Positions 29,501-37,212 of a DNA stretch of 64,000 nt are shown here, one piece after another. Numbering within the stretch: position 1 is the first letter of the stretch; every line of letters starts with the position of its first letter. The stretch is from Lewinellaceae bacterium (GTDB lineage: Bacteria; Bacteroidota; Bacteroidia; Chitinophagales; Saprospiraceae), in assembly GCA_016711435.1 (NCBI GenBank), contig JADJSY010000006.1:1-64000 (forward strand), read 5' to 3'. A model generated the notes under the pieces. The model did no database searches, was not told the origin of the DNA, and was given only the letters and a program-made list of their open reading frames with translations. Position numbers and translations under genes: made by a program.

Positions 29501-31900
29501 TCGGTTGCTGTTGGACCAACTGTTACATGGCGGCCGCCAGTTACGGCAACACTATCTGGCGATACCACCGTTTGCCAGGGAGCATCTTTTTCATTGAATG
29601 TTGATTTTACCGGTCAGGGATTTTACACCCTGAATTATACCGCCAATGGTGTCGCAAGCATGGTTTCTACCTCTGCCAATCCCTTTCCGTTGATCCCGAT
29701 GAATCCATCGGGTTCTACTACTTATGTATTGACCGGTGTAACAGGCCAGGGCGGCTGCACGGGTACGGTAAGCGGCAGCGCGACCGTCAATATTTCCCAG
29801 GCGCCGCAGGCAACGGGCGTACAAACTACCTGCGATTTTGCTACAGAAACCTATATACTGACATTTGAAATCGGCAATGGCGCAGCCCCGAACCCGGTTT
29901 ACACGGTGAACGGCGTAACGGGTACCCTGACGGATACCACCTTTGTATCAGACCCTATACCTTCCGGTCCATACAGCGTTACGATTACCAATGCAGACGG
30001 TTGTTCGACCACTATTTCCGGCACTGCAACTTGTGTTTGTACAACAGATGCGGGTACTATGTCGAATGCGCAGGTAGATGTTTGTTTGCCCGGACAAGCG
30101 AATGTAGCAGCCACAGGCAATACTATGCTGGATTCAAATGACGTACTGCAATACATTCTGTATGAAGACTTTACACTCCTTCCACAAGGAGTTCTTGCAA
30201 CAAGTAATACCCCGCAGTTTGACCTGCAAACAGGCATGACAACGGAAACCACCTATTTCATCGCTGCTATTGCCGGCAATGGCCTTTCAAATGGTTCTGT
30301 AGATATCACCGACCCTTGTCTTTCTATTTCCAATGGAACACCAGTCATATTCCACGACGCGCCTGTTGCCAGTCTGATGGGTACGGATACGGTTTGCCCC
30401 GGTGGTAGCGCCGCTTTCCAGATTGCATTTACCGGGAATGCGCCTTTCGAGTTTGTCTACGCTATCAACAACAATAATCAGCCGCAACTCAGCGCGCCGG
30501 GTGCAACATTTAACATCACCACGAACAATGTACAGTCGTGCCAGGTCTTTACCCTGGTATCTGTGCAGGATGCATTTTGTCCGGGTACAGTGAGCGGACA
30601 AGCCGATGTCCAGGTTCGTCCGGCGATTACGGCAGCGGTAAACAGTGATATCACCCTCTGCGCCGGGAATACAACTACCCTGACGCTGGCATTAAGCGGG
30701 GGCACTTCTTACAATGTAACCATTGGCGGGGGCGCACAACCGATTCAGTTGAACAATATCGCCGACGGCGCGACATTCGATGTCAGCCCGACTGTTACCA
30801 CTTCCTATATTGTAACGGCCGTAACTGCCGCCGGCAATAGCTGTCCTGTCACCATCGGGCAAGATGCTACCGTCACCATCAGTACGCTGATCGGCAACGC
30901 AACGCTTTCCGATTTTAATGGCTTCAATGTGAGCTGCGCTAATGAAAACGACGGCTCTATTTCGATCACTACAACAGGAGGTATGCCACCCATCACTGCT
31001 GCCTGGAGTAACGGCGACAGCGGATTGCAACTCGACGGACTGGAAGCGGGCACATACAGCGTTGTATTGAGCGATCAGATCGGATGCGTCGACAGTGCTA
31101 CTTTTACACTCACCGCTCCTCCTGATGTTGTTGTCGATTTTTCAACGATCATTCCGCGTTGTTTTGGAGATAATAACGGTACCGTAACAATCCAGTCTAT
31201 TTCGGGAGGCGCCCAACCTTATATACTCACCGTGAACGGCGTCAGTTCTACGCCGGACATGTTCCCTATTCGAATAGGGCAGTTGGGAAGCGGTACGTAT
31301 ACCCTGGAGGTGGAAGACGCCAACGGATGTATGAGTGAATTGGATGTGGATGTGCCGTCTCCTCCGGAATTGATTGTCAACATCGGTCCGGATCAGAACA
31401 TTGCACTCGGCGACAGTACCCAGTTGGAAGGGCTGACCAATGCTGTGAATATCGATACTTTTATCTGGTCGCCGATCACTTACATGAGTCATCCCGACTC
31501 CTTGATTACGTATATTAAACCGCCCCAGTCACAGGTGTATTCACTGGTGGTGCGCGATACATTCGGCTGTACGGGCCGCGATGAAATGCTGCTGACTGTT
31601 CGGCGCGACAGCCGGATTTTTATCCCGAATATCATTAAAACGGGTTCAGCAGAAAATGAATCGCTCACGGTGTACGGCGGGCCGGAATTGGAGGCTGTAC
31701 GTTTCCTGCGCGTATATGACCGCTGGGGCGAACTGCTGTACGAAGGTCTGAATATTCCGAAAAATGATCCTTCCGTGGGCTGGAAAGGCCGCTCCCGCAA
31801 CAAGGATGTGATGCCAGGCGTGTATATCTATGTCGCGGAGGTCGTGCTGACGGATGGGACGAGCCAGGTACTGACGGGGGATGTAACGGTGGTGCGGTAG
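23508..31900 (+). CDS. Giant repetitive T9SS adhesin with SprB repeats (three frameshifts as written)
   Basis: About 2,800 residues when the frame is restored. Signal peptide (MPLRFIPISVVLTLFL, ending AQSQ; ATG 23508, alternative 23466), an N-terminal jelly-roll-like domain (WQENFSGANQGWTAAF), then more than 20 Ig-like modules, two SprB repeats (GSISITTTGGMPPITAAWSNG; GTVTIQSISGGAQPYILTV) and a C-terminal gliding-type sorting domain (FLRVYDRWGELLYEG, PGVYIYVAEVVL). Proteins of this sort are exported by T9SS and act as gliding or attachment adhesins. Single-base breaks lie near 23905, 24745 and 25447, the last at a G6 run; 25412-31900 is one open frame. Many conserved module cysteines occur. 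Whether the gene is functional depends on whether these breaks are real. Confidence 0.82.
25210..26017 (+). repeat. Three near-identical 270 bp tandem modules inside the adhesin
   Basis: Units start at 25210, 25481 and 25751 (lengths 271, 270, 267), each encoding about 90 residues with TICxGQSxPL, FTFVYSINGV and SGVNTYxLVSV. High DNA identity implies recent duplication or gene conversion. The 271 bp unit carries the extra base that breaks the frame near 25447. Confidence 0.85.
27330..30610 (+). repeat. Four ~820 bp supermodules inside the adhesin
   Basis: A composite of about 274 residues is repeated four times, marked by a CxCxTxAGxM motif at 27563, 28382, 29207 and 30032 (spacings 819, 825, 825). 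Each has a beta-sandwich opening with a Cys and TYxxxF, then the CxC domain (NDVLxxIL, YYISxxAGN, PCL/ICI), then an Ig-like module (VCxG). DNA identity is lower than in the 270 bp units, so these are older. Confidence 0.8.
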
Positions 31901-31908
31901 ATTTTCTT

Positions 31909-32034
31909 GTGTTTGGTGTTTGGTGTATAGTGTTTGGGGCGCTCCGCTCTTGGCAACTGTGGGTAGTTCGGCTACAACTGACACAGCTGCCAAGAGCGGA
32001 GCGCCCCAAACACTATACACCAAACACCATACAC
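31909..32034. repeat. Long intergenic inverted repeat E (~50 bp arms), between convergent genes
   Basis: Arms 31909-31961 and 31982-32034 with a few mismatches and a 20 nt loop that can form its own small hairpin around GTAGTTCGGCTAC. Outer short-period GTGTTTG motif and inner GGGCGCTCCGCTCTTGGC core, matching inverted repeat B at about 39 of 47 positions. Likely a bidirectional terminator here. Confidence 0.85.
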
Positions 32035-32047
32035 CAAAGTGTGTTAT

Positions 32048-32650
32048 TTATATTCTATTTTCATCATAACCACCGCTTGTTCCAGCTTTCTTTCTATCTT
32101 CTTCTGGAACTCCTGCAAGTTCCATTAATTCAAGTATGTTAAACCAGTTTTTCCCATCAGAAAAACCTTCTAGGGGCATCATACACCAAAAATTGCTCTT
32201 ATAGCCTTCCTTTGCAATACCATCTCCAAAGGCTACAAAGCCTTGAATGGCAGGTTGCCCCACTCCAAACAGGTACTTACCCTTTTCAAGTTTTAACGGC
32301 TTTTTAAATGTGTAGGTTTTCCAACCCTTGATTTCATCGCTCGAAACCTGAACGGCTTCGCTGCTGAATATTTCAGCCACCGGTTTTTCATCAAAACTCC
32401 AAATAGAGTAGTTGATCGAAGCCTTGGTCTCGTCATGATCGGCGTGATCAAAAATATATACCGATACCGCGTTTATTTCTACATTTTCCGGGAAAACAAA
32501 CTCCTGCCCGTAAAATCCGAAACTGGGGCCTTGCGCAGATACGCTTCCCCAACTGATAGTCTGGTTCTCTTGAAAATTGGATATGATCTGCTGGGAAGAG
32601 AGGTTTTGGAAAAAACCAAGCATGAGGAAAAAAAGGAATGGCGTTTTCAT
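32048..32650 (-). CDS. Secreted protein of unknown function (200 aa)
   Basis: ATG 32650 starts a signal peptide (MKTPFLFFLMLGFFQNLSSQ); the frame is open nine codons further upstream. The mature part is beta-rich with GFYGQEFVFPENVEINAVSV, SINYSIWSF and KGWKTYTFKKPLKLEKGKYL, a jelly-roll-like pattern as in discoidin or carbohydrate-binding accessory domains, but no family is firmly recognised. No T9SS tail is visible, so it is probably periplasmic. It converges on the adhesin gene across inverted repeat E. Confidence 0.65.
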   Translation of the reverse strand: MKTPFLFFLMLGFFQNLSSQQIISNFQENQTISWGSVSAQGPSFGFYGQEFVFPENVEINAVSVYIFDHADHDETKASINYSIWSFDEKPVAEIFSSEAVQVSSDEIKGWKTYTFKKPLKLEKGKYLFGVGQPAIQGFVAFGDGIAKEGYKSNFWCMMPLEGFSDGKNWFNILELMELAGVPEEDRKKAGTSGGYDENRI

Positions 32651-32826
32651 GGTTTTAAATTTTGGTGAAATAGGCACTAAAGTAACCCTCTTTTTTCAAA
32701 TAAAAAAGCACGCCCGAAAAAACAAAAGGCGCACTTTAATAAAACTTTAAGTCGTGCTACAAGCCCCGCTCATAATTTTTTTACTTAAATCCCAGTTAAT
32801 GGCTAAACTTTCACACACATCCAGCA

Positions 32827-34053
32827 ATGAAGCCGATCCAGTTTTTGATATTCTCTTTTGCATTGCTCCCCATGATCGCCCAGTCACAGGAAGAAGAGGT
32901 TTACCGCATCTGCACCGAAATCCTGAACAATCCTGAAGATATCGAGCAACCTGATTTGCCGCCGGGTATGGTGGCCCGCGCGGTGGGTTTCAAACCCGAA
33001 TTGGGCAAATACTGGCCCAATGGCCGTACCCTGAAGGTCGGCTTTATCGGAGGTTCCGAAACCGTTCGCAGCCGGGTGCGCAAATACGCGCAGGAATGGT
33101 CGCAGGTGGCCAATATTCAATTCATTTTTGTAGAAAAAGGGCAGACGGACCTGCGGGTGGGCTTTAACACCGGCTTGGGTACCTGGTCGCTGATTGGGAC
33201 GGACGCCAGCCAGATGCCGCAGCATAAGCCGACCATTAACTTCGGTTGGTTCAACAAACCCCAGGCGGAAGCAGACTACCGGGCAACCATCCTGCATGAA
33301 TTTGGCCATGCACTTGGTTTGCTGCATGAACACCAGCACCCGCAGGGCGGCATTCCCTGGGACAAGGCAAAACTTTACTCGTTTTACCAACGCACCCAGG
33401 GCTGGGATCAGGCGATGGTGGATCAGCAGGTGCTGGGCAATTACAAATCCGGCAGAACCCAATACAGCCGCTACGATCCTTATTCCATCATGCACTATCC
33501 GATCCCGAATTCACTAACGGTTGGCGATTTTGAAGTCGGCATGAACATGGATTTGTCGCCGACCGACCGCGCATTCGTAGCCAAAGTTTATCCGAAAAAT
33601 ACGACCGTGATAACCAACAAACCGGTCACAACCACAACAAATAAACCCGTCACAACTACTACCCGCCCGACAACCCGCCCAACGACAACTGCCACTACGC
33701 CTGTTACACTGACCATCCGAAATGAACTATCTGCCAATCAAAAAAGGGAACAAGTATGGATCACGGTAGACGGCGTTACAAGAACTTTTGTACTGGATAA
33801 ATCCAACTACCAGGCAGGTAAAATCACATTCAATTTACCTAAAAACGGCAGCTATGAGTATGCCATACGCACCAAAACGACGTTCTTGCGCAAAGTGAAC
33901 GGCCGTTTGCAGGAGGTTGTTCAAAATGGACATGGCGAAGGAGAACTGACCGTGCGCCGAAACGCCATTTTTGATTTGACGATGGGCAAAACTTATAATG
34001 AGCGCTGGTTTGAAGTGAATTTAGCCGCAGCCAGTGGAACCAAAGCGCCTTAA
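32827..34053 (+). CDS. Astacin-like (M12A) zinc metalloprotease, secreted
   Basis: 408 residues. Signal peptide MKPIQFLIFSFALLPMIAQS, then a metzincin catalytic domain with zinc motif HEFGHALGLLHEH (His157, His161, His167, Glu158) and Met-turn SIMHY near residue 222, the pattern of the astacin subfamily. A Thr/Pro-rich linker (about residues 260-295, repeats of NKPVTTTT) joins a C-terminal beta domain (EQVWITVDGVTRTF) of unknown function. No obvious propeptide cysteine or aspartate switch is seen. It probably cleaves extracellular protein. Its stop overlaps the convergent GNAT stop by 4 bp. Confidence 0.88.
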   Translation: MKPIQFLIFSFALLPMIAQSQEEEVYRICTEILNNPEDIEQPDLPPGMVARAVGFKPELGKYWPNGRTLKVGFIGGSETVRSRVRKYAQEWSQVANIQFIFVEKGQTDLRVGFNTGLGTWSLIGTDASQMPQHKPTINFGWFNKPQAEADYRATILHEFGHALGLLHEHQHPQGGIPWDKAKLYSFYQRTQGWDQAMVDQQVLGNYKSGRTQYSRYDPYSIMHYPIPNSLTVGDFEVGMNMDLSPTDRAFVAKVYPKNTTVITNKPVTTTTNKPVTTTTRPTTRPTTTATTPVTLTIRNELSANQKREQVWITVDGVTRTFVLDKSNYQAGKITFNLPKNGSYEYAIRTKTTFLRKVNGRLQEVVQNGHGEGELTVRRNAIFDLTMGKTYNERWFEVNLAAASGTKAP

Positions 34054-34484
34054 TTAATCCAGTCTTCATAAGTCATTTCAAACCTGGTTTCTCCTTTTCC
34101 GTGCGTCCCTGCTTCCGTCCAACCAGATTTCCGGTAAAATTGATCTGCTCTGGTACCAGATTCAGTTCCCAGCCACACCTTATCTTTCGTTTGGGAAAAA
34201 TACCAGTCCAGCATCGCGTCGTGCAGGCGCCTGCCTATGCCCCGGCCTTCAAATTCCGGGTGTACAAACAAGGCCCAGATATTGTTATCCTGCAGGTCGG
34301 CGATCGAAAAACCCACTATTCGACTGTCTATCTCACAAACCCAGCCTTTGCCCCGGATGGTCAGGTACTCTACACAATCCTGATCGGTCACCAAAGCCGG
34401 ATCGGATAAAGTATTTTCCTTCACGGCATGCCGGACGATCTGGATTTGAAGAATGTCTGCAAGTCGGGCTTCTCTATAAATCAT
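34050..34484 (-). CDS. GNAT family N-acetyltransferase
   Basis: 144 residues from ATG 34484 (MIYREARLADILQI). The GNAT core is clear: VCEIDSRIVGFSIADLQDNNIWALFVHPEFEGRGIGRRLHDAML, with the acetyl-CoA pyrophosphate loop (Q/R)GxGxG/A as GRGIGRRL, and FYRKSGWTEAG near the end. It transfers an acetyl group from acetyl-CoA to an unknown amine. Its ATG overlaps the corrected TGA of the upstream hydrolase (ATGA), which suggests translational coupling. The frame is open upstream of the ATG, but those codons belong to the hydrolase tail. Confidence 0.85.
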   Translation of the reverse strand: MIYREARLADILQIQIVRHAVKENTLSDPALVTDQDCVEYLTIRGKGWVCEIDSRIVGFSIADLQDNNIWALFVHPEFEGRGIGRRLHDAMLDWYFSQTKDKVWLGTESGTRADQFYRKSGWTEAGTHGKGETRFEMTYEDWIN

Positions 34485-35119
34485 TTTATTATTTCTCCCA
34501 ATAGCGTGATTGATGATTTCTGCCTGGCCGAAAGCCATCAATGCCCGCCCCGGAAACAATAAAATCTAACTGGCGGTATATTTTTATTGGTAAAATCCTA
34601 TCAGCATCGCCGTAAATGAACCAATCCTTCTATCGATTCTTCATTTTTCCATTGAATAATAGCATCTATGGCCCATTTTAAAAAACAGGATCGGTGTCAT
34701 CCAAAATCCCTTTCAGTAATCCTTTTGGGCTTTGGTTTTCATTCCAAAAAACAATATGTCAACATATTGGCATGTTTTAACAGCCCGGCTGGTATGAGCC
34801 GATGTATTCCCAATCTCCCGAAAAACCTGTAGGCAATCGGAATTTCTCTTCGGCTTTTTGCCGATGAAATAAGTATAACTTTTTGGAAATCAATTATTTT
34901 CGCTATTTCTACTGCTATCATTCCACCAAACGAAACACCAATCAGAATGGGCAGACCCGTATTAATTTGTGCAGCCAGCCTGGAAGCATACGTTTGAAGA
35001 GATTCATCTTGATTCGGTTCCAGCCATTCTATAAACTTTATCTCGTGGTTTCCAAAATCCAGGCGTTGAAATACACTTGCGTCTGCGCCCAATCCACTGA
35101 TTAAATATATAGTCGCCAC
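34481..35119 (-). pseudogene. Small alpha/beta hydrolase, frameshifted
   Basis: Begins MATIYLISGLGADASVFQRL (oxyanion region) with the nucleophile elbow IGVSFGGM (Ser) and continues to about residue 126, where a frameshift near 34742 interrupts it. In the other frames the rest is readable: LLKGILDDTDPVFLKWAI, the acid region GDADRILPIK, and the His region with GAGHLMAF, then LLGEIIK and TGA overlapping the GNAT start. At least three indels are needed (near 34742, 34690 and 34600). The corrected length of about 212 is normal. It lies 10 bp downstream of the M1-like gene, so an operon is likely. Confidence 0.7.
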
Positions 35120-35129
35120 AGATCACAAT

Positions 35130-36665
35130 TTAAAAATCCTTTCGATTATTTTCCCTGACCACATCACCGGATAATAATTGCGGATCAATCACCAACGACC
35201 TGATAGCGCCCAATGGTTTCGGCAATTTGAACATATATTTTGTATCCGCAGCAGACCACACCGCCTGAGGAATGGCATTGAATCCGCTGGGGAGTTTAGT
35301 ACGCAATAAATCCACCGGGATATAGTGCCGCTCCAGGGTTCCATCCGCAAAAAATAACTCCAAAACAACCGGCAGAACAGTGCCACGTACCCGTTGCAGC
35401 ACAATCATGGTGGCGTCCGACCCTTCATCCTGAACCGATTCGATGGCATAATCCACCTGCGAACGCGTATTCCATTGCTGCTCCCACAACCAGTCCAATT
35501 CTAACCCGGAACTGCGCTCAAAAAGGTGAATACATTCCGCTGCCGGCGGACTACTATACAAGTACCGACTTCTGATGGCTTCAAGCCCTTTCCTGAAAGC
35601 GCTGTCACCCATGACATATCGGAATTGCCGCAACAAATAGGTGCTTTTCAGCAGGTTATTCTGAAAATCCCAGGAAATGGCAGGATCGAGATGCGGCACG
35701 GAACTGCCCGCAAAAACCAGCATGGGTATCTCTGCGCGCAGTTCTCCCATTTGTACAACGGACAATTGCGGGTGGCGATAGGGAGCGGCGATTTGCTCGT
35801 AATTGCGCAAAACCGTCTCCAGAGAAGCCAGTTGATTTTCATTTTTAAAATAGAAAGCGTGCAAGGTAAGACTATCGCGGACCTGTTTTTTTTCGTGTTG
35901 CCATTCGGGGTCTGCCGCCCAGGCAAAATCGCGCACCCGCTCCGCCTGAAATTTCCAGACATGTACCAAACCGTAATTCGGTTGAACTGCCTCGCCCGGA
36001 TTTTCGTAACCGAAACCAATCGTATTGACGTTCTGTAATACTCCTGTTCCCGCGACCATATATCTCTTGGGTAGCGTAATTTCCACTTTATACGTGCCGA
36101 ATTCACTTGAAAAGTCCGCTTCAAAAGGAGAGCCGAGGTGCCAGCCAAGATGGTCGTACACACAAACCTGTGGATACCAGTTGGTAAAAGTGTAGTCCAC
36201 CCCAGAAGGGCTGTTGCGCCCGAAGCCGCCGCTGAAAATGGGTATATCTGCCTGCCAGGCGATGGTGTACACATCCGAATCGCCGGGCAATAGGGGCCTG
36301 CTCAACTGAATTTCCAGCAAGGTCTGACTCAGGCTTTGTGGCGGAATGGCAGGATCCGGTTTTGACTCCTGTAACAGAAAGTCAATCGCAATCCCGTTCT
36401 GCTGAACCGCATACACCGCGTGTTTCGACGCCACCTGCGGCGCCCTGCCTTGCCAGGCTACGCGAAAATATACCTGCCGTAAAGTATCCGGCGAATGGTT
36501 GACATACCGGATGCGTTCACGCCCCTGCACAGCATGCGCCTTCTCATCTAAACGCAGATCTATCTGGTAATCAACTTGTTGATGCCATGTTTGGCTGTAC
36601 AGAGTTCTGGAGTTTCCGATTACCAGCAGGATAACTAAACAGATCGTTTTCAGGTAATAAATCAT
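35130..36665 (-). CDS. M1 aminopeptidase-like protein lacking the HExxH zinc site
   Basis: 511 residues with a signal peptide (MIYYLKTICLVILLVIG, ending LYSQ). The N-terminal saddle domain of M1 peptidases is clear (YQIDLRLDEKAHAVQGRERI, YTFTNWYPQVCVYDHLGWHL, YMVAGTGVL). At the substrate-anchoring motif it reads GELRAEIPMLVF instead of G(G/A)MEYPM, and then jumps to the segment after the active site (LLRQFRYVMGDSAFRKGLEAI). The HExxH-18-E zinc helix is absent, roughly 100 residues compared with the family. So it is predicted to be catalytically dead or a binding protein, unless assembly lost a segment. It heads a leftward operon with the hydrolase and GNAT. Confidence 0.82.
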   Translation of the reverse strand: MIYYLKTICLVILLVIGNSRTLYSQTWHQQVDYQIDLRLDEKAHAVQGRERIRYVNHSPDTLRQVYFRVAWQGRAPQVASKHAVYAVQQNGIAIDFLLQESKPDPAIPPQSLSQTLLEIQLSRPLLPGDSDVYTIAWQADIPIFSGGFGRNSPSGVDYTFTNWYPQVCVYDHLGWHLGSPFEADFSSEFGTYKVEITLPKRYMVAGTGVLQNVNTIGFGYENPGEAVQPNYGLVHVWKFQAERVRDFAWAADPEWQHEKKQVRDSLTLHAFYFKNENQLASLETVLRNYEQIAAPYRHPQLSVVQMGELRAEIPMLVFAGSSVPHLDPAISWDFQNNLLKSTYLLRQFRYVMGDSAFRKGLEAIRSRYLYSSPPAAECIHLFERSSGLELDWLWEQQWNTRSQVDYAIESVQDEGSDATMIVLQRVRGTVLPVVLELFFADGTLERHYIPVDLLRTKLPSGFNAIPQAVWSAADTKYMFKLPKPLGAIRSLVIDPQLLSGDVVRENNRKDF

Positions 36666-36728
36666 AAATTCTTTACAAATGCTTGATTATCAGCACTGAT
36701 AACCAATAACTAATAACCGATAACTAAT
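36666..36728 (-). repeat. Dispersed promoter-bearing repeat, copy 2 (reverse, lacks -7 box)
   Basis: The reverse complement of about the first 60 bp of the repeat seen at 15356 and 55161, ending directly at the ATG of the M1-like gene (36665). The TTTG is kept but the TAnnTTTG part is replaced by coding sequence. It lies in the 69 bp gap between two leftward genes. Confidence 0.85.
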
Positions 36729-36734
36729 AAGGCG

Positions 36735-37142
36735 TCAGCGGGTGGTGGAAGCCAACACTAATTTCATTTCATAAATCTTACCCGCTTCCAGCACCAAGCC
36801 CTGTTGTTCCAGGCTTTTAAGTCCTGTCATTTGTACGCGAAAGGAATAATCAGCAGGCGATACAAAAAAAGTGCATGCGCCGTATTCGTTGGTTACTTTT
36901 CCGTGCATTTTATCAACATCGCGGCGCAAGAGTACCGTGGCGCCCAGAACAGGTTCTCTGGTGGCGGTTTCAAAAATCTGGACGTGCAAAACCGCCCTGT
37001 TGTTGTCTGCTACACCGGTCGATTTGAAGGACAAGATTTCGCTTTCGGCGGGCTGCTGCACAGCAATGCTGGTTTGAGCAAAACACAGGGAAGGCAAAAG
37101 AGGTAAAAAGAACAAAAGGCGGAAAATAGGATGTTGGAACAT
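36735..37142 (-). CDS. Small secreted protein with carboxypeptidase-regulatory-like domain
   Basis: 135 residues from ATG 37142 (MFQHPIFRLLFFLPLLPSLC), a signal peptide ending FAQ. The mature part carries one transthyretin/CarboxypepD_reg-like fold: VLHVQIFETATREPVLGATV, DKMHGKVTNEYGACTFFV, DYSFRVQMTG. Such domains are usually N-terminal parts of TonB receptors or free periplasmic binding modules. Here the domain stands alone. It lies between the lamin-tail gene (70 bp upstream) and the M1-like gene on the same strand. Confidence 0.7.
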   Translation of the reverse strand: MFQHPIFRLLFFLPLLPSLCFAQTSIAVQQPAESEILSFKSTGVADNNRAVLHVQIFETATREPVLGATVLLRRDVDKMHGKVTNEYGACTFFVSPADYSFRVQMTGLKSLEQQGLVLEAGKIYEMKLVLASTTR

Positions 37143-37212
37143 GATGCGATTAAATTGGAAAAAGGAGATATACATGCTTTGCCCCTTACAAGCGCTAAAC
37201 ATACGAAGAGAA

